DNA of 64,000 nucleotides from Rhododendron vialii. Its lineage: Eukaryota; Streptophyta; Magnoliopsida; Ericales; Ericaceae. The stretch spans positions 42,919,001 through 42,983,000 of the forward strand of contig NC_080560.1 in assembly GCF_030253575.1 (NCBI RefSeq), given 5' to 3'. The translations under genes were made by a program, and so were the position numbers. Each line of letters begins with the position of its first letter. Positions within the stretch are counted from its first letter, which is position 1. Below are positions 47,102 through 57,039 of this stretch, piece after piece. Below the pieces are notes generated by a model that was given only the letters and a program-made list of their open reading frames with translations, ran no database searches and was not told the origin of the DNA.

Positions 47102-48274
47102 ATGATCAAAATTGGTCCAGCAGGGGGAATAAGCACTGGGAAGGCTTGGGATGAAGGGGGCCGGGATGGAATCACACAGATTTTTGTTTCACAGGGAGAC
47201 TTTATCAATTCTCTCCAGTTCCAATTTGTTGAGAATGGAACCTTGGTTCTATCAGAGAAACATGGTGGCCGCGGTGGCCCTGATGAGGCCAAGTTAAGCG
47301 TGGTGAGTTTATTACATTCTTTGCAGAAGGCTAGTTTTTTCCCTTTCTTTCTTGTTTGTTTACTGGTACTTTAGTTAACTTACAGTTTGACCAGTGTTCT
47401 TATTTCAAAGGTGACCCTGTTGGGCGTTAATCAAATTATGCGCTTAATATAACCAACACAAACTCTCATGGCATGGTTTGGGAACGCTACTGAGTCAAAG
47501 AACCACACAAACAAAGGAAAAACAAAAAGTACATGAAAGCAAGACACAAGATGTACAGGGTACTGAATCGATCAAACCATGCAAGAAGTACTAGTTGATT
47601 TTTTTTTTGTAGCTGATGCATAATTTTAGAATTTTATCTTGTTGAACACTAATTAATGAATTTACTTTTTTAAGTTGATATGTTTTTACTATACCATTCA
47701 TGAAAATGCCCAAGAAGCCCATTTTGAAGGCTCTTTGGCCGCATAAAGTCACTGCCAATAATTTTATATCTCACTTACACCAAATGCGCCAAAAAGGTGG
47801 TATTGCAACTTTGCTTAAACTATCATGATCCAAATTGTAGGGGACCAATTGGAATTTTTGTCCAAGTACTCTTCCTGTATTCTCTATCTTTTCGTTTATA
47901 CATTTATGTTCCTTGTGACAAGCATTGTTTGATTGTAATTTCCTGTATAATATCAATTGAAAGTTAAGCAGCTAAGGCTTAATTATCCATCAGAGTTTCT
48001 CACTGGCATAAATGGATACCATAGCTCGGGGCGAATTGTGTCACTAACATTCATTACCAACAAGGGGATATACAGACAATCTGGAAGGCTTGCTGGAAGG
48101 CTTAATCATTATGATTCTTCCTTTGAATACAAACTTGGAGAAGACAACACATTTGGGGGATTTCATGGCACTGCTGACGTATATCTAAACTCAATTGGGG
48201 TTTACATGAAGCCCATGACGACTCTGAGCAATGTTAAAAATCCTGACTTGCATGTCAAAAATGAAAAGATTTAG
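47102..48274 (+). CDS. Jacalin-related mannose-type lectin, copy 1, 2 exons
   Basis: Exons 47102-47302 and 47972-48274 join in phase 0 to 167 residues, a single jacalin domain. It opens IKIGPAGG...GKAWDEGGRD (first strand and the N-terminal glycine of the sugar pocket), continues ITQIFVSQGDFINSLQFQFVENG, LNYPSEFLTGINGY and ends GEDNTFGGFHGTADVYLNSIGVYMKP. The usual C-terminal sugar-binding loop G-x-x-x-D is not obvious; the family position holds FGGFHGTADVYLN, so binding specificity is uncertain. No signal peptide, so a cytosolic/nuclear lectin of the stress-responsive mJRL type. The start ATG lies in ATCATGATCAAA, the same context as in copy 2. Confidence 0.9.
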
Positions 48275-49545
48275 CCATTTGCCTTCGCAGCATGCATGTT
48301 TCGGGGTTGTTTAGTTTTACCAGGAGACAAATCGGTAAGCACGGTATTTCCAACCCCGTGAATGCAGTCTCTCATTCAGAATTGCTAGTATGATTTCTAC
48401 CGAAACTTTGACTTAAGAACTTGGGTAAAATGTTGTTGTTTTCTATTTCGCTGGAGTGCATTCATTTCTGCTTCCAAAAATATGAAAAATGAGAAATGAA
48501 AAAGCAATTGAAATGTAAACGAAGCAGAAGCAAGCAATGCTGCAGCTACATCTTTCATCATGCATGGAAGCCTTTCTATCCACTCTTCCATCTACGTTAG
48601 AACCAAATTATGATACTCCATGTTTGTATTAACAGCAACGAAGCAACTTCCAGAGGACTGCAACTACTACTGTATTTAGTTTATGAAATCTCAAGTACAG
48701 ATTTACCATAATATATACTGAAGAAGCTTTTTTTTTTTTGCTCGGTAATACAGTATAAAATATTCTAGAATAGAAAGGGATAGCATCAATTGGTGTGAAC
48801 AAATTTTTTAAAGCAGTCTCACAAAAGTAATATCGAACATTGCCCCAACAGATAATAACTTTTTACAACTACTTGTACTATAACATGAGTTAAGTGTAAG
48901 GGACAAAGTGGTAAAAAATAGCCCAAGCTAGCTAGCCAACTACCCACTCTCAAATCCCACATAATCACACACGCTGTGTGCCTAACTTCTACTGAATAAG
49001 AAAACTAGAAATGATGTTTTCACAAGTGCTGAAGAACTCATCATAAATCCTTCAAACAAATCTCTCTTGAGATTTGAAGATTCATACTCTTAAGTCTTAA
49101 CTGAGACAACTTATACTTGTCATGTTATGCAAGTACCATAAATAGCGCCAACCGAGGTTTTTTAAGTAAGGTGATTACCTTGTAGGAATGCTAGGTTAAT
49201 TGATAGCCTCAAGACATCGGTACATTCTTCAGTCCGAACCAGATATGTAGAAAACACATGATAGAACAGTTTCTCACAACCATACCCCAAATTGATAGGA
49301 GAAGCATCAAGCATGTGTGCCTCATGCCCTCATTCGAAGATCTTTCTTGACAGAAATTGATACCGTTCGCAATCAAAAATTCATAACGTAATTCTTGATC
49401 CAACCATAATGCAAATTGAGCTGGCTGTGCAATCTGGTGGATGGTGGCAGGGAGCGAATTATTTCCTCAATCACATATAAAACTAACGTTTAATTTGGAC
49501 ACATGGGCCGTCTGAGTTCTAAAGATGCTATAATTAATGATGATC
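48275..49545. other. Spacer within the lectin cluster
   Basis: No gene is supported; AT-rich with a T run at 48730. Confidence 0.4.
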
Positions 49546-49626
49546 GTGTTTGATTTTCAATTGGGACTAGGTAATGAATTTGGCGGATCTCATGGTGTGT
49601 TTGATTTTCAATTGGGACTAGGTAAC
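49546..49626 (+). pseudogene. Jacalin-domain scrap with an internal 51-bp duplication
   Basis: The plus strand reads VFDFQLGLGNEFGGSHG followed by VFDFQLGLGN, clearly the jacalin segment that is FEYQLGEDHPFGGFHG in the intact genes. The 51-bp (17-codon) unit is duplicated in frame. Nothing else of a lectin gene remains around it. Confidence 0.75.
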
Positions 49627-49714
49627 TACTTGATTTGGACATTTTTTCTAAATTTATCGAGTAGGATGGCTTAGCTACATGTGTGATGTAGAGCGGACGG
49701 CAAGTGCTGGAACG

Positions 49715-50020
49715 GAGGTTGGGTAGCAAGACCGGTGCCGTTTTATTTAGTTTTAACCTCGCGTCTTCAACACCGAACGTTGGTGATCAAGACCGATATC
49801 GTTTTTTTTAATTTCAACCTCGCATCTTGGAGAGTGGAGGTTTCGGACGAAGACCGACACCATTTTATGTAATTTCAACGTTGCATCTTGGAGCCCGGAG
49901 GTTGGGGAGCAAGACCGGCGCCGTTTTATGGAGTTTTAAGTAACTTTTAACCTCGCATCTTCAAGACCGGAGGTTGGGAACCAAGACCGATGCTGCTTTA
50001 TAAAGTTTCAAGACTACGGC
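49715..50020. repeat. Minisatellite, four to five diverged units of about 70 bp
   Basis: Recurring block: AACCTCGCATCTT, CGGAGGTTGGG, CAAGACCG, CCGTTTTAT, AGTTT. Copies start near 49715, 49770, 49845, 49895 and 49965. It is GC-richer than its surroundings. Confidence 0.78.
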
Positions 50021-50720
50021 GCCATTTTGTTGACACAAAAAACCGAGATCTTGTGTTTCGACGTTGCGACCTTTAAACACCACCTTTCCACAACATTCCG
50101 CCGCCGTACATTTTGGTCGCTGACCGCCATCCTTCCACGCCAAATCCTCTCTCTATCTCATCTCATCCAACACATGCTCCACGGGTAAAATAGTGAACAC
50201 ATTTTGTGACTACATCTAAAATATCACGCGAGTCGGCATTTTTGATGAGAAATATGATAGCTGTACGGGGCATCGCCGAATAAAAAAATTCCCATTTGAC
50301 TACAAAGTCTACAATGATCTTCTCACATTTATGAAATCATTCATTGTCAAAGCAGTAAGAAAGCTTGGAACTCACAAAAATATATTCTCTACGAAGGAGG
50401 CGTACGTGCTGTGCACTGTTCGAACCGACACTTTTGGATGGTTGAGATGAGATTGCACAGCACCATGCTACGTGCACGACACGCTCCCCAGGTTCATTCT
50501 CTACAAAGGAAGGTCCTTGACCATTAAATGACATACGTTGAACATCATCAATCTGAGTCATTTTCAAGAATTAGAACGAGTAGTAGTACTCCATGAGTCA
50601 CTTGGCCGGGTTGGTTTAATTAACTCCTTAATGAACAACAATCTGATGCTTCGTAAACTGGACTAGCTGGTAATTTAAGGCATGGAAATCCATCTCTTTA
50701 CATTCCATGCGTAATTTGCC

Positions 50721-50728
50721 TATAAAAA
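50721..50728 (+). promoter_or_regulatory. TATA box of lectin copy 2
   Basis: TATAAAAA in the context TTTGCCTATAAAAACCCATG, 73 bp before the ATG. The same context recurs upstream of copy 3 and in the orphan promoters at 56.6 kb. Confidence 0.7.
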
Positions 50729-50800
50729 CCCATGCAAGGCCGACCAACTGATCTTAGAGTACTGCATACGTACACAAAGATAATTTGAAAGCTACATATC

Positions 50801-52143
50801 ATGATCAAAATTGGTCCACCACACTTCACTACTGATGGGAAGGCTTGGGATGATGGGGGTAGGGATAAAATTGTCCAGATTTTCATTGAACATGATCAAC
50901 ACTCAATTATTTCTCTCCAATTCCTATATGCCGAAAATGGAAATTTGGTTTCGTCAGATAAAGATGGTGGTGATCGTATTAATACTCCTAAGTTTGATGT
51001 GGTAAATGTACAAGTACTAATATTTGGAATTCTCCCTCTTAAAGGAGACAGACCCCTTGACCAACTAGCCAACCTCGTTTGAATTCCAAAGAGTTGTTTA
51101 TGTTATTGTGTCTTTTGTGTTCTTCCTTTTTTTCCCTTCGAGAATTAATGTTCCAATCAGCTGGCCTAATTTGCCCTTTTTCTGGTTTAAAATTACTGTT
51201 TATACAAAGCAGGTTACGCTTAATTGTCCATCGGAGTATATTACCGGTATAAGTGGTTGCCACGGCCGGATCTATGTCTCGTATTGGCAGGATCTAATTT
51301 TGTCAATAACATTTATCACCAACAACAGAACATATGGGCCCTTCGGAGGCCGTGGAAACGACTCCGTTTTCCAATATCAACTGGGACCAGACCGTTCATT
51401 TGGTGGATTTCATGCAGTGACGGACCCAGGAATTTGACATAGCAGGGACACCAATTTTTTTTGTAACCGTAATATACGAGGTACAGTTAAGCACATTTAT
51501 TCCAAAATAATTTTAGCATTCATGATAACTTAACAATTTTAAAGTATATATGTATTTTAATAATTAGCTACTTGGGCAAACTTACGCACCTTGACTATAT
51601 GCATTAAAACAAAATTATCACATGTTCATCATATATTTTTCTATTACTAACTCTACTATTACAATTTTGGGGACAAAAAGTATACAAATGCAATACAGGG
51701 GTAGACTCAAACCCACGAATAGTATAAAAAATAAGGTACGTACTACTATTTTCTACTGCCTTTTGTTATAAAAAAAAACATATTCTGCCTTTCGGGAAAA
51801 AGGGAAAAAAAACGCGCAGGAGAGCATTAAAGGCAAAAGAAATCTCCAGGAGAGCATTAGGTGGCAAACCGACCATCTCTTGTGTAGAGTGACAACACTT
51901 CACCACTTTACCACCAAACAACTACTTACATGTATTCAACATAAATAATATATATACAAAATCGAAATTTTTTTTTTTTATTTTAAAAAGGGCGTGGGGC
52001 ATGTGACCCCACTTGCCCTATGGTGGGTCCACCCCTGATTTCATGGACGTGCACGCGATCACCTTAAAGCTATTGGGCTCTATGTGAAGCCATCGACAAC
52101 TCTAAGCAATGTTCCGGTGAAAGTGAAAAATGAAGCAGTCTAG
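50801..52143 (+). pseudogene. Jacalin-related lectin, copy 2, split by a hAT-type MITE
   Basis: Exon 1 (50801-51001) and the start of exon 2 (from 51213) encode a standard jacalin domain: IKIGPPHFTTDGKAWDDGG, IVQIFIEHDQHSIISLQFLY, LNCPSEYITGISGCHGRIYV, YQLGPDRSFGGFH. At 51414 the coding sequence meets a 623-bp element and an early stop follows. The missing end lies beyond the element (52046-52143: GRARDHLKAIGLYVKP, then a stop). Apart from the insert no other damage is seen, so the loss is recent. The product as it stands would lack the last strand of the fold. Confidence 0.88.
51415..52037. mobile_element. hAT-type MITE inside lectin copy 2
   Basis: Begins CAGTGACGGACCCAGGAATT, ends (inverted) CAGGGGTGGACCCACCATAG. 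Perfect 8-bp target copies ATTTCATG flank it at 51407-51414 and 52038-52045. There is no transposase frame. Confidence 0.9.
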
Positions 52144-52945
52144 AACCCGGATCAACTTTGTGGTTTCATTACAGCAGCAGGAGGATCGGTTGTATCAGTT
52201 TTCTACATCTATGCACTTTTTGGTAGACACATATGAAGTTAAATCACAGTGTAATATTGTCACAATGGCTTGATAGAATAGTGGGATCACAGTGAATTGA
52301 AGCTCTTCAGGCATCTAATATTTTGCATTCTAGACGTTCCGAGCTGCACTGGGTAGGCCCTGCATATCTTATTGTGTCTGGTTTGATTTGATTCGAATCA
52401 TTGCTAAAGTAGTACTCTAAAGGGTTGGGGAGATTCAGAACCCCATACATTTTTCTTGCATCGAACCTCTGTACGTTTTTTTTTTTCCGTTACATTCTTT
52501 AATTCATTTTTGCAAAAATCAACGATCAATTTTCTTTTGAATTAATTTAGAAAGTAATTAAAATAATTCCAACTTAGCCTTTTAATCATCGAGAACAATA
52601 GAGCGTAAAAATATCCTGCATAGCCTTTTCTTGCAACTGTTTCGCACGTACTCACATAAAAATTCCCTACATAGATCCTTTGGGATCTTGACTAGGAGTA
52701 TTAAATAACGTGTAGAAAATCATTTGAGTCCCTTTCAAGAATTTGTAATCGCAGTCCATAACTCTTTATCCGAGAACAATTTGATGCTTCCTAAACTCGT
52801 TTAGGTCACTCCTTTTGGTTCCCAAAAGTGTCATTAACTCTAATGGAGAACAATTTGATGCTCTGCGTAATCTTTATAACCTGCTAATTTAATGCATGGG
52901 AATCCATCTCCTTACATTTCATGTTTTTTGTTTTTTGGATAACTG
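52144..52945. other. Upstream region of lectin copy 3, distal part
   Basis: It carries lectin-promoter-like phrases (GAGAACAATTTGATGCT twice, AATGCATGGGAATCCATCTCC). No coding sequence. Confidence 0.45.
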
Positions 52946-53179
52946 TAGGGCTGTAAATGAGCTGAGATTAGCCGAGTTTGAGCTCAAGTTTTAAATGAGC
53001 CAAAAATATGATCATTTACAAATGAGCTTTTTAATCAAGTCGAGCCAACCTTTTGTCGAACGAGCCGAGCTCTACTTAGCTCGTTTACTAAGTGAGCTGA
53101 AAACTCGAGTTCGAGCTCAGCTCCTTTAGTGAATGAGCCAAGTTGAACTTGCGAGCTGGTCGGTTCGTTTACAGCCCTA
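52946..53179. mobile_element. hAT-type MITE in the promoter of lectin copy 3
   Basis: Left end TAGGGCTGTAAATGAGC, right end (inverted) TAGGGCTGTAAACGAACC, 234 bp, interior full of GAGCTCG/CGAGCTC words. TGGATAAC occurs on both sides (52936-52943 and 53180-53187), separated on the left by two extra bases. It splits a promoter block that is continuous upstream of copy 2. Confidence 0.85.
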
Positions 53180-53293
53180 TGGATAACCTAATGTACATGC
53201 CTACTTGCGCATACCTCCACTAATTCTAGGATTGTGAATATAACGATCGGCAAAACCCTTTGTGGCCTCAAGGTTTAGGATGAATTGTTTGCC

Positions 53294-53301
53294 TATAAAT
53301 A
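53294..53301 (+). promoter_or_regulatory. TATA box of lectin copy 3
   Basis: TATAAATA in TTTGCCTATAAATACC, aligned with the TATA box of copy 2, 119 bp before the ATG. Confidence 0.7.
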
Positions 53302-53419
53302 CCTACACAAGGCCGATCAAATCATCTTAGACTGCATATAACACAAAGGGTTCACAGCCTTTGGATTTTGAAGATTGAAGAAGCCTAATTTACGAAGACT
53401 TTATAAGCAACTTATTAAT

Positions 53420-54084
53420 ATGATCAAAGTTGGACCGGCTGGGGGTCTTGGAAAGACTTGGGATGATGAGGGCAGAGAGAAAATTGTACAGATTTTCGTT
53501 TCGCACGGAGATCAAATCAACTCTCTCCAGTTCCTCTATGTTGAAGATGGAAACTTGGTTTTGTCGGAGACGCACGGTGGTAATACCGGTCCCAAGTTTA
53601 ACGTGGTAAGTTTACAAGTCCCCGTGCATGCGCGTGTTCACGAAAAAATTTCAAGAGCAAATTTTCCCCTGCCCCTTTTTAAGAGTGTTTTCCGATTTCA
53701 ATCGCTTGGCCTAATTTGATTCTCTTTTATGTTGAATTCTGTTACTGTTACACAAAACAGGTAAAGCTTAATTATCCATCAGAGTATCTGACTGGCATAA
53801 GTGGTTCCTACTATTACAGCAATACTTGCAGCCAGTGGCTAATTTTCACAGTAGCATTTAGCACCAACAACAGGACATACGGACCATTTGGAGTCCCTCA
53901 CAAACAAGGGTATGCGTTCGAATATCAACTGGGGGAAGACCATCCATTTGGTGGATTTCATGGACGGGCAAGCGAATACCTTAATGCTATTGGAGTCTAC
54001 GTTAAGCCAATTACAATTCTAGGTGATGTCAAGGCGAACGTTAAAACAAAGAAATTTAAGTGCCCCTTATTGCGATCCAATTAA
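53420..54084 (+). CDS. Jacalin-related mannose-type lectin, copy 3, 2 exons
   Basis: Exons 53420-53605 and 53761-54084 give 169 residues. The domain opens MIKVGPAGGLGKTWDDEGRE and continues KIVQIFVSHGDQINSLQFLY, VKLNYPSEYLTGISGS, TNNRTYGPFGVP, YQLGEDHPFGGFHG, AIGVYVKPI. The frame is open for 15 codons upstream to an earlier ATG (53375), but the internal ATG matches the start of copies 1 and 2 and is preferred. The exon 1/2 border falls at the same place as in the other copies (after KFNV). The C-terminal tail (KFKCPLLRSN) is longer than in copies 1 and 2. Confidence 0.9.
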
Positions 54085-54429
54085 CTTTGTGGTTTCATTA
54101 CGGTAACAGGATAATCAGCTGTTTCAGCATTGTCTACTTTTATTCCCTATTTGGTATACAAATTTGAAGTTCAAGCAGTGTAATTTCGTCGCGATCGATG
54201 GATCAGATAGTGTGATCTGGTTGAGTTAAAAGCTTGTGGCAGATAATATTCTGCATTTCAAGTTGATGGTTTTGATGTAATGATTTGTATCATCTCCTGG
54301 AAATATACCATGACAGCCTACGCAGGCTGAAACGGGCTCGATGAAGTTATGTACTGTTCTTGTCTCCACTGAAAACCCATGAAAATCCTTACATATTATA
54401 CCGTACGAAAGTTTTGCAAACACCATTGA
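54085..54429. other. 3' flank of lectin copy 3
   Basis: 3' untranslated sequence resembling that after copy 2 (AACTTTGTGGTTTCATTAC is shared). Nothing else. Confidence 0.5.
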
Positions 54430-55650
54430 TCGTGTCGTTTCCGTATCAAAAATAATTAATAAAACAGAATAATTACTACTATCTAAAAGATAGCGGTAAG
54501 TACTCCGAGTATCCGAGTATCGTCCTCAGTGATGGATTACGAAGGCTGAATTGCAATTGTTCTAACTAATTTCTAACTTAATTCGGAAAAAGGATTTGAT
54601 TGTTGGATTTCGAAAATATTAAAAGCTAAATTAAATTAAAACAATTAAGAAATAATGAAAGTTTATGAGAGAAAAGATCTAGGGTTTCGAATCCACTCGA
54701 CCCGTTGTAACAATTTCTATACGATGATAAAGGTCTATTATTCGAATCAATCCAGATATCGTTAGGGTTTGCGGGCCCTCACGGTATCGCCAAAAGATTT
54801 CTATGAATCACCGAATAGCATGGGGTATCGCCGCCTAGCACAAACTGTCTTACAAGTACGATCCGTCTCTATGGCACGGATCGTCTAATAGCACGACGCG
54901 TCTTACGGAGCATAACCCATCTTACCCAGCTATCACAGAACAATTAAGAACTATTGTATGAACGTGCATAAAAATCTAGAAAATTATACACAAGATTTGA
55001 TAGAGAAAATTAATATCGCAAATAAATCCTCAAGTCATACAACCACGATTCGAATAATCAAAACACTAAATCAAAACATAAAAATCGTTACTCAGAGTTT
55101 GAGTTTCATCTACTCCCTAGAAACGAGTTTAGCCGGACATCGGAAGAGAAATCATCGCACTGATCTTCTGTCCAGCCGTGATCGGAAAAGAATGACTATG
55201 CGGGGAACAGTGCTCTCGATTTTCGGCCGTGTTTCTCTTCCTTTCCGTCTCCTCTAAATAACCCTTGTAGCCGACTTGTAATCACCCTTTTTATATGTAC
55301 TGCTACCTTCCCCTTTATTTTGACTTCAAAAAGCCCTAATAAGATGGAGTATATTAAAACATCATGGGCCCATCCTTAGTCAAAGCAGTGCAAGTCCAAT
55401 TTCTCATTTGAAAGTCCAATTCCTTGGCCCATTAACTTCGGTTAAGTCCAATGCTACTCCTGACTTCGTATTGCGATTTGGACCTTCGGACATCGTTTAA
55501 TACTTTAACTTTGCACTTTTTGTATCAAATCCTCCAAATACCTACAACAAAACAAAAGCATAAATCTCTAAGTAATAACATATAAATAAACTTAGCAAGG
55601 ATAATTTAGAGGGCGCGCATGTGAACATTTACGCGTCTATCACATACTGC
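54430..55650 (-). mobile_element. Probable LTR-retrotransposon relic (non-coding part)
   Basis: On the minus strand it opens TGTGATAGACGCGTAAATGT and ends near TTTTTGATACGGAAACGACA, text I associate with non-coding and LTR parts of plant LTR elements. There is no protein-coding remnant; borders and family are approximate. A fossil. Confidence 0.35.
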
Positions 55651-56219
55651 GGTTAGATGCAGAAAAACAGTAAAGATTGGAATTTGATCACAACAGGCAC
55701 CGGAGAACCTTCATGTTCTGGTTCTTGAACATCGAGTCTCAGGTCCCAGAAGTGCATTAAATTCCGCCAAAGCCCAATACTGTACAGGAAATTAAGTGAA
55801 GTACTCCATATACGAAAAATTAAGCCTTGCAGCTACCTCTTTCGATATGCAAACCTATCTACGGGCTTCAATATGCTCATACAAAAATTCTCTGGAAAGG
55901 ATCCTTGTGGATCGAGTTCTTGACCATTTAAATGACATACATTGAACATCATGTTGACTAAATGACCTTGGGTTTGGTTACCAAGAATGGCGGAGCAAGA
56001 ATTTTCATTCGGAGAGGCCGAATTAAGAGGACGACAAAAATGAACTTTTGAATATTGATTATGAATAACAAAAATAGAGTTCAAAATTTAATGAAGTATG
56101 TTGAAAACTGTTCTAACTATTAAAATTGCAAAACGTGGTATTTTTTTTGTTTTAAAATAGAAAATTTTGAAGTGCCTTCGAGAGTGTTAATATTCCACTT
56201 CACATGGGGCAAATTGAGC
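55651..56219. other. Spacer with a lectin-upstream-like segment
   Basis: Bases 55900-55955 (CCTTGTGGATCGAGTTCTTG, TGACATACATTGAACATCAT) resemble 50505-50550 upstream of lectin copy 2 (TGACATACGTTGAACATCAT), an outlying relic of the lectin duplications. Confidence 0.55.
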
Positions 56220-56300
56220 GATAGCCAAGTGATGAACACACCATGCTCCTTACACTGAGTGAGGGTTGAAGCCCCACCAACTCCATCCCCTTTCTCTTAA
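56220..56300 (+). mobile_element. Possible SINE fragment
   Basis: A-box-like TAGCCAAGTGATG and B-box-like GGTTGAAGCCC are 30 bp apart in the order and spacing of a plant tRNA-derived SINE head. No tail or target duplication was identified. Confidence 0.4.
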
Positions 56301-56427
56301 ATTAGTACTAGTAAAATATGATTTGTTTTGTTTTTTTTTTAAAAAAAAACTTCACATGCGAAACTATAAATTAAAAAAAATTCAATCAAAGTGGGGGGCC
56401 AACCCCTTAATGGTTAGAACAAAAGAG

Positions 56428-56572
56428 ATGCTAGGTGCACAACCATCCGAACACAACACCAAACACAACCTCTCAAATACACTTGGGTCCCACACACATT
56501 TAGCACACGGGTTCCAAGTGTATGTGAGGGGTTGTATTTAGTGTTGTACTCAGATGATTGTGCACCTAGCAT
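56428..56572. mobile_element. Foldback MITE, 145 bp, nearly all inverted repeat
   Basis: ATGCTAGGTGCACAACCATC at the left pairs with GATGATTGTGCACCTAGCAT at the right; pairing continues for about 46 bp with a few mismatches, leaving a loop of about 50 bp. Confidence 0.85.
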
Positions 56573-56573
56573 T

Positions 56574-56854
56574 TTTGTTTTTGAAATAACAAACCGACCT
56601 GATAATTTAATGGATTAATGAATGGGAATTCATCTCTATCCATTTCATCTGTTTGCCTATAGAAACCCATCCAAGCCCTATCAACTGGTCTAATGGATTA
56701 ATATTCACGGGGAATCCATCTCTTTCCATTTCTTGTCTTTGCTATAAAGAAAACCCATCCAGGGCCTATCAACTGATCTTGGAGTACTGCATACCTATTC
56801 TGTGGAAACTTTATATCCATCTTTTTTGTTTTTGAAATAACAAACCGACCTGAT
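56574..56854 (+). repeat. Orphan lectin promoter copies in tandem
   Basis: Two blocks (56600-56690 and 56692-56790) each repeat the promoter of lectin copy 2: GGAATCCATCTC-TTCCATTT, GCCTATAGAAACCCATCCAA or GCTATAAAGAAAACCCATCC, CCTATCAACTG-TCT, GGAGTACTGCATAC. The leading phrase TGTTTTTGAAATAACAAACC recurs at 56827, just before the LTR element. No lectin coding sequence follows. Confidence 0.8.
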
Positions 56855-57039
56855 TGTAGACACCCCATTCTGGACTGTCCAGATAGCGTTATTTGTCAAT
56901 CTTTTTATTTCCCCAATGATGATCTTAGTCGAAAACAGTTTAAGGACAAAGGTGTGGTTGAGCTTTGAGCGTCCCGAACCTCTCTCAAAACACCTTTCAA
57001 ACCCTTCAAACCAGAACCAAACAGCCCCAGCAAAACCCA

